This document shows positions 27,617 through 37,098 of a stretch of 64,000 bases of DNA, piece after piece (position 1 is the first letter of the stretch; the number at the start of each line of letters is the position of its first letter). The stretch is from Nocardia xishanensis NBRC 101358 (lineage in GTDB: Bacteria; Actinomycetota; Actinomycetes; Mycobacteriales; Mycobacteriaceae), in assembly GCF_001613365.1 (NCBI RefSeq), contig NZ_BDCF01000024.1, positions 1 to 64,000 of the forward strand. Direction: 5' to 3'. The notes under the pieces were generated by a model. It made no database searches. It saw nothing but the letters and a program-made list of their open reading frames with translations, and was not told where the DNA came from. Both the position numbers and the translations under genes were made by a program.

Positions 27617-29235
27617 CTACATATCCCTGGTTGAGCACCCTCTGGCTGCTTCCGGTCGTCGGCGCGGTCGTCGTGCTGGTGTTGCCCGCGACGCGGCGGG
27701 TACTGGCGCGCGGTGTGGCACTGACCTTCTCGCTGGCGGCGCTGGTGGTGGCCGTCGCGCTCGCGGTGCGTTTCGATCCAGGCGGGGAGCAGTACCAGTT
27801 CGTCGAATCGCACGAGTGGATCCCGTCTTTCGGCGCCGGATACACCCTCGGCCTCGACGGCATCGCGCTGGTTCTGGTGCTGCTCACCGCCGCGCTGATG
27901 CCGCTGCTGATCTTGGCGGGCTGGCACGACGATCGCGCGGCGGGCTCCGGCAAGCGGGTGGCGCACACCTATATGGCGCTGATCCTGCTCGTCGAGGCGA
28001 TGGTGCTGGTCTCCTTCGTGGCGCTGGACATCCTGCTGTTCTACGTGTTCTTCGAGGCGATGCTCATCCCGATGTACTTCCTCATCGGCGGCTTCGGACC
28101 GCGGACGGCGGATGTGCAGCTGCGCCAGCAGCGCTCGCGGGCGGCGGTGAAGTTCCTGCTGTACAACCTGTTCGGCGGGCTGATCATGCTGGCCGCGGTG
28201 ATCGGTCTCTACGTGGTGACGGCGCGCGACAGCCTCGGCGCCAACGGTGCGGGCACTTTCGACTTCCGCACCGTGGTCGCGGCCGCCAACTCCGGTGCGC
28301 TCGGTGCGGGTCCCGCGGTGCTCAACGCGCTGTTCCTCGGGTTCATGTTCGCCTTCGCCGTGAAGGCTCCGCTCTGGCCGCTGCACACCTGGCTGCCCGA
28401 CGCCGCTGTCGCCGCCACACCGTCCAGCGCGGTGCTGATGATGGCGGTGGTCGACAAGGTGGGCACCTTCGGCATGCTGCGCTACTGCCTGCCGCTGTTC
28501 CCCGACGCATCGGGAACCTATGCGCCGCTGGTGATCACGCTCGCGGTGATCGGCATCGTCTACGGTGCGCTGCTGGCGATCGGCCAGACCGATGTGATGC
28601 GGCTGATCGCCTACACCTCGATCTCGCACTTCGGCTTCATCATCCTCGGCATCTTCGCCATGACCAGTCAGGGGCAGACCGGCGCCACGCTCTACATGAT
28701 CAACCACGGCATCTCCACGGCCGCGCTGTTCTTGATCGCCGGGTTCCTCGTCTCGCGGCGCGGCACCAGGGTCATCGCCGAGTACGGCGGGGTGCAGAAG
28801 GTGGCGCCGGTACTCGCCGGAACGTTCCTGATCGCCGGTCTGGCGACGCTGTCGCTGCCCGGCCTTGCTCCTTTCGTCAGCGAATTCCTCGTGCTGATCG
28901 GCACTTTCACCCGCTACCAGGTGGCCGCGATCGTCGCTGTCAGCGCGCTGGTGCTCGCCGCGGTCTACGTGCTCTGGCTGTACCAGCGGATGATGACCGG
29001 CCCGGTCAAGAAGGGCAACGAGAACCTCTACGATCTGGTGCCCCGTGAGCTGGCCGTCGTCGCGCCGCTCATCGCGGCCCTGCTGTTCCTCGGCCTCTAT
29101 CCGAAACCGGTGCTGGACTTCATCGATCCGGCGGTGAGCCAGACCCTGACCACCATCGGCCGCCACGATCCCGCGCCGACGGTTCCGGCGCCCGAGGCAG
29201 GCGCGGCGAATCTTCAGGAAGGCGGGCACAAGTGA
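27613..29235 (+). CDS. nuoM: NADH-quinone oxidoreductase subunit M
   Basis: A 540-residue antiporter-like subunit with ~14 helices. Key membrane residues occur in LFYVFFEAMLIPMYFLIG (helix-5 glutamate) and FAVKAPLWPLHTWLPDAAVAATPSSAVL (helix-7 lysine). GTG start overlaps the nuoL stop by GTGA. Confidence 0.96.
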   Translation: MTTYPWLSTLWLLPVVGAVVVLVLPATRRVLARGVALTFSLAALVVAVALAVRFDPGGEQYQFVESHEWIPSFGAGYTLGLDGIALVLVLLTAALMPLLILAGWHDDRAAGSGKRVAHTYMALILLVEAMVLVSFVALDILLFYVFFEAMLIPMYFLIGGFGPRTADVQLRQQRSRAAVKFLLYNLFGGLIMLAAVIGLYVVTARDSLGANGAGTFDFRTVVAAANSGALGAGPAVLNALFLGFMFAFAVKAPLWPLHTWLPDAAVAATPSSAVLMMAVVDKVGTFGMLRYCLPLFPDASGTYAPLVITLAVIGIVYGALLAIGQTDVMRLIAYTSISHFGFIILGIFAMTSQGQTGATLYMINHGISTAALFLIAGFLVSRRGTRVIAEYGGVQKVAPVLAGTFLIAGLATLSLPGLAPFVSEFLVLIGTFTRYQVAAIVAVSALVLAAVYVLWLYQRMMTGPVKKGNENLYDLVPRELAVVAPLIAALLFLGLYPKPVLDFIDPAVSQTLTTIGRHDPAPTVPAPEAGAANLQEGGHK

Positions 29236-30851
29236 CCACGCATCCGATCCCCCTCGCCGCGACCGTGGCCACGCCGAGCATCGAATACGGCTTGCTCTCC
29301 CCGATGCTCATCGTGTTCGGTGTCGGCGTCGCCGCGGTGCTGGTCGAGGCGTTCGTCGCGCGCCGGTATCGCTACGGCACCCAGCTGATACTGAGCCTGG
29401 CCGGTCTCGCCGCCGCACTGGCGGCCGTCGTCCGCCTGGCGGGCACGGAGTCCACCGCAGTAGCGGGCGCCGTGGCGGTCGACGGTGTGACCTTGTTCCT
29501 GCAGGGCACCATTTTGGTGGTGTCGATCCTCGGGGTGCTGTTCATCGCGGAACGCGGCGGGCAGCCACGCACGCAGGCGCGATCGGGGCCGGGCACCTGG
29601 AGCCTGGCCGCGGCGACCGTGGGGCGCGGCGCGGACGCGTTCACGCCGCAGGCGTCGGCGGTTCCCGGCAGCGCCGACGAGCGGGCCGCGATCCGCGCGG
29701 GTATCGCAACCACCGAGGTCTTCCCGCTCACGCTGCTCGCGGTCGGCGGCCTCATGCTCTTCCCCGCCTCGAACGACCTGCTGACCATGTTCGTCGCGCT
29801 GGAGGTGCTGTCGCTCCCGCTGTACCTGTTGTGCGGACTGGCGCGGCGCCAGCGGCTGCTCTCGCAGGAGGCGGCGCTGAAATACTTCCTGCTCGGGGCG
29901 TTTTCGTCGGCGTTCTTCCTCTACGGCGTCGCGCTGCTGTACGGCCAGGCGGGCACCGTGCGGCTCGGCGGGATCGCCGACGCGATCGCCGCGCATCCGT
30001 CCGAGGCGATGCTGGCCCTGCTCGGCCTGGCGATGCTGGCGGTCGGACTGCTGTTCAAGATCGGCGCGGTGCCGTTCCAGTCCTGGGTGCCCGACGTCTA
30101 TCAGGGCGCACCGACGCCGATCACCGCGTTCATGGCGGCCGCGACCAAGATCGCGGCGGTCGGCGCGATGCTGCGCATTCTGCAGATCGCGGTGCCGGGG
30201 TTGCGGGACGACTGGCGGCCGGTGCTCGCGGCGGTCGCGATCGCGACGATGGTCGTCGGCGCGGTGCTCGCGGTGACCCAGACCGATGTGAAGCGGATGC
30301 TGGCGTATTCGTCGGTCGCACACGCCGGTTTCATCATCGTCGGCCTGGTGGCCGCCAACGAGGCGGGCATCGCGGCGGTGCTGTTCTATCTGGTCGCCTA
30401 CGGCTTGGGCACCCTCGGCGCGTTCGCGGTGGTGAGCCTGGTCCGCGAAACCGATGGTGAGGAGGCGACGGCGCTGGCGCGGTGGTCCGGGCTCGGCCGT
30501 CGTTCCCCGTGGCTGGGCGCGGTGTTCGCGCTGCTGCTGCTTTCCTTCGCCGGTCTGCCGCTCACCAGCGGGTTCGTCAGCAAGTTCGCCGTGTTCGAGG
30601 CGGCCGTGTCCGGCGATGCCGTCACGCTGGTGATCATCGGCGTCATCTCGAGTGCCATCGCGGCGTTCTTCTATATCCGCGTGATCGTGCTGATGTTCTT
30701 CACCGATTCCCCGTCCGACGCCCCGGTGGTGGTCACTCCCCCGCTCACCCGGGCGATCGTTCTGCTCACCGCCGCGGCCACCATCGTGCTCGGTCTGTTG
30801 CCGCAGTGGCTGCTCGATCTGGCCGAGCAAGCGTCCACCCTCGTGCGCTGA
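29232..30851 (+). CDS. nuoN: NADH-quinone oxidoreductase subunit N
   Basis: A 539-residue antiporter-like subunit and last gene of the operon. Conserved LFVALEVLSLPLYLLCGLARR and KIGAVPFQSWVPDVYQGAPTPITAFMAA are present. A ~60-residue polar insertion (around residues 112-155) separates early helices. GTG start overlaps the nuoM stop. A strong hairpin follows 14 bases after its stop. Confidence 0.96.
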   Translation: MTTHPIPLAATVATPSIEYGLLSPMLIVFGVGVAAVLVEAFVARRYRYGTQLILSLAGLAAALAAVVRLAGTESTAVAGAVAVDGVTLFLQGTILVVSILGVLFIAERGGQPRTQARSGPGTWSLAAATVGRGADAFTPQASAVPGSADERAAIRAGIATTEVFPLTLLAVGGLMLFPASNDLLTMFVALEVLSLPLYLLCGLARRQRLLSQEAALKYFLLGAFSSAFFLYGVALLYGQAGTVRLGGIADAIAAHPSEAMLALLGLAMLAVGLLFKIGAVPFQSWVPDVYQGAPTPITAFMAAATKIAAVGAMLRILQIAVPGLRDDWRPVLAAVAIATMVVGAVLAVTQTDVKRMLAYSSVAHAGFIIVGLVAANEAGIAAVLFYLVAYGLGTLGAFAVVSLVRETDGEEATALARWSGLGRRSPWLGAVFALLLLSFAGLPLTSGFVSKFAVFEAAVSGDAVTLVIIGVISSAIAAFFYIRVIVLMFFTDSPSDAPVVVTPPLTRAIVLLTAAATIVLGLLPQWLLDLAEQASTLVR

Positions 30852-30864
30852 TCGTCCGACGCGT

Positions 30865-30900
30865 GGGGCCCCGGCCGAATGATCGGCCGGGGCCCCCTTC
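30865..30900 (+). terminator. Rho-independent-type hairpin ending the nuo operon
   Basis: Perfect 14-bp stem: GGGGCCCCGGCCGA (30865-30878), loop ATGA, and the exact complement at 30883-30896, then CTTCTC without a long T-run, as is common for actinobacterial terminators. Confidence 0.85.
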
Positions 30901-31057
30901 TCGTGCGCTGCTTGTCGAGCTTCGTCCGGAACGGACCGCCGATGCTGTTGAACAGCCGGTCGCCGTTCGGGAACGCCTCGATGATGGCGTACGCGCCGTT
31001 GCCGTAGTTCGACGGCCCGAAGATGGTGCGGTCACTCGTCGGTCCGCAGGGATCGGC
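30901..31057 (-). pseudogene. Unassigned coding remnant
   Basis: Read leftward from ~31050, the frame encodes a protein-like stretch beginning DRTIFGPSNYGNGAYAIIE and continuing FPNGDRLFNSIGG toward 30915. It has no start codon and runs into the nuo terminator. It lies in the same frame just after the stop of the broken serine hydrolase. It looks like the end of a lost gene; I do not recognise the family. Confidence 0.35.
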
Positions 31058-32006
31058 TCACGCGCCGACGCGCGCGAACAACCGTCCCCCGAGGTCGATG
31101 CCGACGACCGCGCCGCTCTCGTCGCGGGAGAAGTAACCGAGGTGTCCGCGCAGCCCTCCGGCGGTGACGATGTATTCGTCGCCGGGCAGCAGGCCGATGG
31201 CGGCCGCCGGGTAGTCCGGCGGCACTTCCTGGTCCGATGCCGCGCGAATCTCCGGTTTCACGCGACGGCGAGGTTCAGTCCCGTCTCGTCGGCGGCGATG
31301 GTGAGGGTCATCGCGTCGATGGCGTAGGCGCCGATCAGTTCCGCGGCGCGCGACGGGTCGTAGGGCAACGGTTCGGGGTCGCGGTCGAGGATCCCTAGGT
31401 GGTGCTCGAGCGCCCAGCGCACGATCGCCTGTTGCAGGCGATGCCCTCCGGTCCCGCGTTCGACATCACGACGAGCGCGAAGTCCCGTTCGGGGACGATG
31501 AGCAGTTCGGCGAATTGCCCGTTGCCGGATCCGCCGTGACCGATGGTCCGCACGCCGTCGATGTCGCGCAGGAACCAGCCGATGCCGATGGCGTCGCCGA
31601 GTGTGCTCGCCCGCAGCGCGACCGTCGGACGACGCATGGCGAGCAGGGCATCGGTGGGCAGTGCCGCGCCGCCGTCACCGAGATGGAAACGAGCCCAACG
31701 CAATTGGTCGGTTACCGAGGATGCCAGTCCCCCGCCGGCGTTGTTCGCTCGCGACGGCCGCCACAGCCGCGCGACCGTCAGCGAACCGTCGGCTTCGGCA
31801 TTGTGGCCCTCGGCGAACCGACGGGCGGTGATCTCGTGCTGCGCGAAGAAACTGTTCGTCAGCCCGAGCGGCGCGAGGATCAGCTCCGCGAGAGCCTGTT
31901 CGGGCGAAGACGTCCCGGCCGTCGACCAGCACCCCGACCGCGACACCGGGGATACCGAACTGCGTGGCGGTCACTTCGACGAACTCGGACAGCGTGACAC
32001 CGGACA
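31058..32006 (-). pseudogene. Serine hydrolase (class C beta-lactamase family), deleted and frameshifted
   Basis: ATG 32006 with GAAGGAA upstream begins a beta-lactamase-family N-terminus (VTLSEFVEVTATQFGIPGVA, VLVDGRDVF). The frame then jumps near 31915 to SPEQALAELILAPLGLTNSFF, so ~110-130 residues containing the catalytic Ser-x-x-Lys and Tyr-x-Asn are missing. The C-terminal half follows (GHGGSGNGQFAELLIVPE, the HxG-type motif). Further frame changes near 31430 and 31262 lead to a lipocalin-like tail ending GRLFARVGA at 31058. With the nucleophile gone, the gene cannot encode an active enzyme. Confidence 0.8.
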
Positions 32007-32091
32007 TTGGGCGTTTCCTTCCCGCTTCGTGGAACGCCCATGACGATGCCGACCGGCGCTGACAGCGCACCGACAGCGGGCTGACAGCCTG

Positions 32092-32919
32092 TCAGCCCGC
32101 GCGCAACACGCCGCGCAAGTAGGTGGCGAATGCCGAAGTTTCCCCGATGAATCCGGTGTGATCGCCGGGGAACAGGGTGGGTGTGAGGCCGAGCGCCGCG
32201 GCCAGCGCGCGGCTGCTGCGGTCGCAGAGCTGTCCGGCGGAGTCGGCGCCGATGCCGATGATGATGCGCGTCGCGCTCGTACGCAGCGTGTCCAGATCGG
32301 GCCGCCAACCGACGGTGCCGAGCAGTTCGTGGTCGAACCAGTAGCGCTCGGAAGCCGCCTGGGCCGGATCGCGGTCGCCGCCGAACATTTGCACGAGCAC
32401 CGGTTCCGGCAGGTGAATGTTCGCCTGCGCGAGGAACTTCCGGAATGCGCCGAGTACATCGCCCGCGCCGTAGGTGGCGATCATGTCCTCGGTGCCTGCG
32501 CGCAGCTCGGCGCGGTCGTCGAGCAGCTCGATCAGCGGCGGCTCGTGCGCGACCACGGTGGTGACCAGATCGGGATGGGCCTCGACCAGGGCCAGCGCGC
32601 TCACCGCGCCGCCGCTCGACCCGAGGACCACCGCCGGTCCGATGCCGAGGTGCTCGATCAGCCGGGCCAGATCCTCGCCGCGCAGTTCGGGCGTGGAGTC
32701 CCGGTGCGGATCGGTGAGCGCGCTGCCGCCGTGTCCGCGCGGGTCGAGGGTGAGCACGGTGTGGTCGGTGGCGAGCAGGTCGGCCAGCGGCGCGAAATCC
32801 GCGGCGGCCATCGGCGCACCGGCCAGGACGATGAGCGGACCGTCCCCTCGGACCTCGTAGTAGAGGCTGACGTCGGGAAAATCGACGGTGCGGGCGACGG
32901 AAGCGGGGCTGACGGTCAT
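32092..32919 (-). CDS. Alpha/beta hydrolase
   Basis: A 275-residue alpha/beta-hydrolase-fold protein. Oxyanion-side GAPM, the LDPRGHGGS strand-turn, nucleophile elbow GSSGG (Ser102) and the catalytic histidine in PGDHTGF near residue 255 are all present. Start ATG 32919 has AAGGAGA just upstream; an in-frame start at 33042 lacks one. No signal peptide. Substrate cannot be predicted; lies upstream of the broken serine hydrolase on the same strand and may have been its operon mate. Confidence 0.87.
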   Translation of the reverse strand: MTVSPASVARTVDFPDVSLYYEVRGDGPLIVLAGAPMAAADFAPLADLLATDHTVLTLDPRGHGGSALTDPHRDSTPELRGEDLARLIEHLGIGPAVVLGSSGGAVSALALVEAHPDLVTTVVAHEPPLIELLDDRAELRAGTEDMIATYGAGDVLGAFRKFLAQANIHLPEPVLVQMFGGDRDPAQAASERYWFDHELLGTVGWRPDLDTLRTSATRIIIGIGADSAGQLCDRSSRALAAALGLTPTLFPGDHTGFIGETSAFATYLRGVLRAG

Positions 32920-33071
32920 GAGGTCTCCTTGATGTGGACGCGTCCTTCGCCTGTGTGGACGGCGGGGGCACGGGAAACTCATCGCGGCCGCGGAGACAAG
33001 GTGCGCGTCGGGTGTCACAACCGGCGCAGCCGTGCTGTCCACTGGGTGTCGTCGCGCCCGCCGACGCCTTC

Positions 33072-33350
33072 TCAGACCAGCTCGACCTCGTCGAATCCGA
33101 CGGTCATGCGGTGCCGCCGCTCCCGCAGGACCCCTCCTTCGCGATGAACGATCCCCTCGCCGAAGTCGATGCGTAGTTCTTCACGGCGGGCGTCGACTTC
33201 CCGCACGACCCCACAGACACCGCTGAACGGCCCCTCCGGAAAATAGACGACATCACCCGGACCGTATTCCGCACACCCCACGACGCCACAGTAATGAAGC
33301 CCGGCGACCTTCGACCGCCGGTGTGATCGGGATTTCACAAGAATCGGCAC
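33072..33350 (-). CDS. Small KOW/NusG-C-like domain protein
   Basis: A 92-residue protein whose residues ~30-92 read as a KOW-type SH3 barrel: GPGDVVYFPEGPFSGVCGVVREVD, a strand pair, then VGFDEVELV at the end. The pattern matches the C-terminal domain of NusG-family factors, which contacts Rho, ribosomal protein S10 or RNA. No NusG N-terminal domain is present. The start is uncertain: ATG 33350 or internal GTGs could serve. Free-standing KOW proteins of this kind are poorly characterised. Confidence 0.55.
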   Translation of the reverse strand: MPILVKSRSHRRSKVAGLHYCGVVGCAEYGPGDVVYFPEGPFSGVCGVVREVDARREELRIDFGEGIVHREGGVLRERRHRMTVGFDEVELV

Positions 33351-33422
33351 CCCGGTGGCGTGAATTCGGCTCCGGGGATACTAGTGGCGAGCACCGTAGG
33401 AATTTTGATGAGGAGCGGCTTG

Positions 33423-34457
33423 GTGGAAGCAACGTTCGACGTGGCTGAGCTCGTGGGATATCGCTATCGCACGGATGACTACTACGAAGTGGGACGCGAG
33501 AAGATTCGCGAGTACGCGCGCGCCGTGCAGGACTTCCACCCTGCGCATTGGAGCGAAGCCGCTGCCGACGAACTCGGATACGCCGGTTTGGTCGCGCCGA
33601 CCACGTTCATCTCGACCGCCGCCATGCTGGCCAACCGCCGGATACTCGAGACCATCATGGTCGGCTACGACGTGTTCGTGCAGACCGATCAGGTCTTCGA
33701 GATATACAAGCCCGTGCTCACCGGCGACCGGTTGGTCAGTGACGTCGAACTCACCTCGGTTCGCCGTATCGCGGGCAAGGACCTGCTCACGATCACCAAC
33801 ACCTTCACCGATCGAAGCGGTGACGTCGTGCAGATCATGCACACGACCGTCGTCGGCATCACCGGTGAGGATGTCGACGCGGGCATCACCGACGCGATCG
33901 ACCGGGTGATCATGCACGGAATGGACGCGGCCTCTCGAAACGCGACCGCGCCCGCCGATGGGGACGGGCCGCTGGTGACGGCTCCGGAGACCGGCCTTCA
34001 GCTCTCCCAGTTCTCCCGGACGCGTACGCCACGCACCGCACTCCGATTCGACGACATCGCGGTCGGTGACGAGCTTCCCGTGCGAACCGCTCGTGTGACA
34101 CGGGGGGATCTGGTGAATTACGCCGGAGTCTCCGGTGACGCGAACCCGATTCACTGGCACGATCAGGTCGCCGCGCTCGCCGGTCTTCCCGATGTGATCG
34201 CGCACGGCATGCTCACCATGGGCCTGGGAGCGGGATTCGTCACCGGATGGCTCGGTGACCCGGGCGCGATCACCCGCTACGGTGTCCGGCTTTCGAACTA
34301 CACGGTCGTCGAATCCGCCGCCTCCGGGAACGTGGAGTTCACCGGCCGAATCAAGTCGGTCGACCCCGAGACCAGGACCGCTGTCGTCGTGATCGTCGCG
34401 AAGTCCGCCGGGCGCAAAATCTTCGGCCTCGCCACCGCGGACGTGCGTCTCGCATAG
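33423..34457 (+). CDS. hadAB: Fused (3R)-hydroxyacyl-ACP dehydratase HadA-HadB
   Basis: A 344-residue protein of two hot-dog domains. The N-terminal half (EATFDVAELVGYRYRTDDYY... with LVAPTTFISTAAM) resembles the HadA substrate-binding subunit. The C-terminal half carries the MaoC-type catalytic motif DANPIHWHDQVA with Asp/His and resembles HadB. In mycobacteria these are separate subunits of the FAS-II dehydratase for meromycolate elongation; here they are one chain. GTG 33423 is chosen for AGGAG seven bases upstream; ATG 33408 and GTG 33360 are in frame but weaker. Monocistronic here. It supports a mycolic-acid-producing host. Confidence 0.88.
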   Translation: MEATFDVAELVGYRYRTDDYYEVGREKIREYARAVQDFHPAHWSEAAADELGYAGLVAPTTFISTAAMLANRRILETIMVGYDVFVQTDQVFEIYKPVLTGDRLVSDVELTSVRRIAGKDLLTITNTFTDRSGDVVQIMHTTVVGITGEDVDAGITDAIDRVIMHGMDAASRNATAPADGDGPLVTAPETGLQLSQFSRTRTPRTALRFDDIAVGDELPVRTARVTRGDLVNYAGVSGDANPIHWHDQVAALAGLPDVIAHGMLTMGLGAGFVTGWLGDPGAITRYGVRLSNYTVVESAASGNVEFTGRIKSVDPETRTAVVVIVAKSAGRKIFGLATADVRLA

Positions 34458-34540
34458 TCTCGGGGCGGAATGCCGATCCGCGCGAACGATCGTCCTCCCC
34501 TGGCCCGGGCACATCGAGGCACGCGGCGGTAGGCGCATCC

Positions 34541-34798
34541 GTGATGACGGTGCGCCAGGTGGCGCAGATCGCGCGGATCACCGATCAGTTCATGACAGCG
34601 GCTACCACCGGTGACACGCACGGGCTGCTCGCGCTCCTCGCTCCCGGCGCCACCTGGATCGCCGACAGCGGCGGCAAGGTCACCGCGGCGCGCAGGCGCC
34701 TGATCGAGATCTTCGGCGGGAAGATCACCGATCTCTACGCCGTCCGCCACCCGGACAAACTCGCCACCGTGGCGGTTCCGCGCCGGATCAGCCGGTGA
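34541..34798 (+). pseudogene. ECF41-type sigma factor, C-terminal fragment with internal deletion
   Basis: The 85 codons match the SnoaL-like C-terminal extension of ECF41 sigma factors: FMTAATTGDTHGLLALLAPG, then IADSGGKVTAARR, then directly GKITDLYAVRHPDKLATV, the conserved end motif. The ~50 residues normally between the last two blocks, and the whole sigma domain, are missing. The intact ECF41 gene at 42763 shows the complete arrangement. A remnant, not a functional gene. Confidence 0.65.
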
Positions 34799-34844
34799 AG
34801 GAAGAACCGAAGCGCCACGGTAAGCCCGTACCGGGATGCGGGCG

Positions 34845-36077
34845 TCAGCGGAACCGGTCGGCGCGGAACGGTGTCAGCACCGGCGGACGGACTCCGTCGA
34901 GGATGTAGCCGGTCAACGCTTCGGCGGCGGGCGCGGCCAGGGTCATGCCGAGCATGGACAACCCCGTGAGGAGATAGGTGCCGGGGTGGCCGGGCAGGCG
35001 GTCGACGATCGGCAGCCCGTCGGGTGTGAGCGGTCGCCGCCCGCTCCAGAGGTGCTGCCGATCGGTCCAATCGATGCCGTCGAGCATGACCGCCACGTTC
35101 CGCGCGATCGGCGCCAGACGCTCGGCGCTCAGCCGCGCCGACGGCCCGAAGTCCATGCCGGCGGCGATGCGAAGGCGGCCGCCGATCGGCGACAGGGCGA
35201 TGTGCGCGTCGAGCAGCAGGATGGACCGCCGCACCGCGGTGGCGACGGGGACGTCGAAGCTGTAGCCGCGGCCGCCGATGAGCGGGAATCGCTTGCCGAT
35301 CAGCGCGGTGCTCGCACCGGTCGCGACGATCACCACATCGGCGTAGCGGCGGTCGTCGCGCATTGCGACGCCGGCACGTGGACCGGGCTCGGTCAATCCG
35401 GCGACCGCGCTGCCTTCCTCGATGCGCACCTCTTGTGACCGCAGGTAGCCGGCCAGCGCGGCGAGGAAGGCGCCCGGGTCGATCTGCACGTGATCGCGCA
35501 GCTCCACCCCGTGGCGCACCTGCTCGGACAGCGCCGGTTCCCGCGCGCGCAAAGCGTCGGCATCCAGGACGGTTTTCGAGACGGCGAATCCGGCGGTACG
35601 GAAAGGCTCGCGGGCGCGGATGAACGTCTCGACGGCGCGGACGTCACGCGCCACGGCGAGCAAACCGGCGTCGTCACGGGTGAATTCGACGCCGTCGGCC
35701 GCGAGCTGATCGAGCAGCGGGAAACAGCGGGCGCCGAGCTCGGCCAACGCCAGCGTGCCGTCGCGGTAGCGGTCGGCGGTGGCGTGGCGCGCGAAGGACA
35801 CCAGCCAAGGCATGAGACGCGGGTAGTCGCGGAGCGCGATATGGGTCGCCGATTCGGCAGAGCGCATGTGCCGCAACCCATCCCGCAGCAGTCCCGGTTC
35901 GGGCAGCGGTCCGGTCTGGACCGGGTCGACCCACCCGGCGTTGCCGTGCGAAGCCCCGGCGCCGACGTGCTCGGCTTCCAGTACGGTGACCTCGACTCCG
36001 CGCCGCGCCAGGTGATAGGCGGCGCTGAGCCCGGCGATCCCGGCGCCGACGACCAGTGCGGTACGTGGCGGATTCAC
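34845..36077 (-). CDS. FAD-dependent amino-acid oxidase/dehydrogenase family (DadA-like)
   Basis: A 410-residue flavoprotein of the DAO family. The N-terminal dinucleotide motif is TALVVGAGIAGLSAAYHLARRG; ADVVIVATGAST marks the second FAD-contact strand. The C-terminal GLPIVDRLPGHPGTYLLTG and MLGMTLAAPAAEAL segments complete the FAD site. Family members oxidise D-amino acids, glycine or proline-like secondary amines with quinone or oxygen as acceptor. Start ATG 36077. Substrate unknown; the neighbours give no clue. Confidence 0.85.
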   Translation of the reverse strand: MNPPRTALVVGAGIAGLSAAYHLARRGVEVTVLEAEHVGAGASHGNAGWVDPVQTGPLPEPGLLRDGLRHMRSAESATHIALRDYPRLMPWLVSFARHATADRYRDGTLALAELGARCFPLLDQLAADGVEFTRDDAGLLAVARDVRAVETFIRAREPFRTAGFAVSKTVLDADALRAREPALSEQVRHGVELRDHVQIDPGAFLAALAGYLRSQEVRIEEGSAVAGLTEPGPRAGVAMRDDRRYADVVIVATGASTALIGKRFPLIGGRGYSFDVPVATAVRRSILLLDAHIALSPIGGRLRIAAGMDFGPSARLSAERLAPIARNVAVMLDGIDWTDRQHLWSGRRPLTPDGLPIVDRLPGHPGTYLLTGLSMLGMTLAAPAAEALTGYILDGVRPPVLTPFRADRFR

Positions 36078-36472
36078 CGGCGCACCGGTTCCCCGATCGG
36101 GCGCCTCTCACGCGACCGGTGGCCGTCCGGCGAGAGATCGAGACGCAAGGGCTTTCCTTTCAGTAGACCCAGGCAGCATGTGGTGATCGATCAGCGGTGC
36201 GGTGACGGTGTTTCGATGGCGCCGGTTCCGGCGCGGGTTCCGAACACCGCGAAACCTCGCGGCAGCGGTCGCCGACGCCGGTCGATCAGCGCGGCGCTCA
36301 GTAGCGTCTCGACGGCTTCGGCGACGAGGTGGCCGACCCGCCGATGCCATGCCCTGGGCGGCCGAGGGCATACCTGATCCGCCGTGCTGGACTGGTATAG
36401 CCCAGGTTCGCCGGGAAGTCCAGCATCATCGCACGAGCGCCGGGTCGGTCTCGGCTCGCTCAGCGGCTCGGA
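36078..36472. other. Gene-poor stretch, possible decayed sequence
   Basis: No frame has a start, ribosome site and motif together. On the minus strand a short open segment around 36200-36350 reads HLVAEAVETLLSAALIDRRR, which may be the end of a lost gene; no family recognised. Confidence 0.35.
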
Positions 36473-36724
36473 TCAGCCGAGGACTTTCTCCGGCAAGCCC
36501 CAGCACGGATACTCGCGGGCGGCGTCGACGAGGCCGACGCTCTGTGGCGTGCGGCAGACGACGTGCGGTTTGTGCCGATAGTCGACGACCAGGTGTAGGT
36601 TCGCCGCTTTCTCGCCGGTGAATGTCTGGTGGCATTGGGAGCAGTGGCATACGTTGTGCGCGCTCAACGGCCACCAGGACTCGCATCCCCGGCATTTCAC
36701 CGTCTCCGCCGATTTCGTCTTCAT
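36473..36724 (-). CDS. Small zinc-finger protein (FDXHR-like)
   Basis: An 83-residue protein with two tight Cys pairs: CRGC near residue 11 and CHCSQCHQTF near residue 27, followed by a His-containing segment and a further Cys. The pattern resembles the FDXHR group of small zinc-binding proteins common on actinobacteriophages and other mobile DNA. ATG 36724 is used; GTG 36730 is also in frame, and neither has a strong ribosome site. Function unknown; DNA or RNA binding is plausible. Confidence 0.55.
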   Translation of the reverse strand: MKTKSAETVKCRGCESWWPLSAHNVCHCSQCHQTFTGEKAANLHLVVDYRHKPHVVCRTPQSVGLVDAAREYPCWGLPEKVLG

Positions 36725-36730
36725 GGTCAC

Positions 36731-37098
36731 TCACCCACTCGCGCCGCCGCGCCGCGGTCCGCCATCACCTTGGCCGTACCCGCGTCGTGCTGCGTCACAC
36801 CCTTCGTCATCGATCACCGAGCGGGGTCCCGGCACTGTCGACCACGAAGTCGATACCGCCGTGACGTCGTCATCCTCGCTGTCCGGCTCGGCGACCCCGA
36901 CGGTAGCGTACGCGTCGAATTCGGTCTTCGCGGATTGTGTTGGCCGGTCCGTGATCTGATGGGGCGGTCAGTGAACCCCGATGCGTCCGGCAGCGATTCG
37001 GCGCGTACTTCGCCAAGCTCTTGACCGCGAGCGCGGTGCCCGATGTGGGCGACGGCTTGGCATGCCTGAGAGACGTTATAGCCGACGGATCAGTCAAT
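36731..37098. other. No gene seen
   Basis: About 370 bases with only short, motif-free frames on either strand and no hairpin or palindrome worth noting. Confidence 0.5.

Noticed and set aside
29214..30830. Long antisense frame opposite nuoN
   Set aside because: Composition is antisense-like, no motif or ribosome site, and nuoN is unambiguous.
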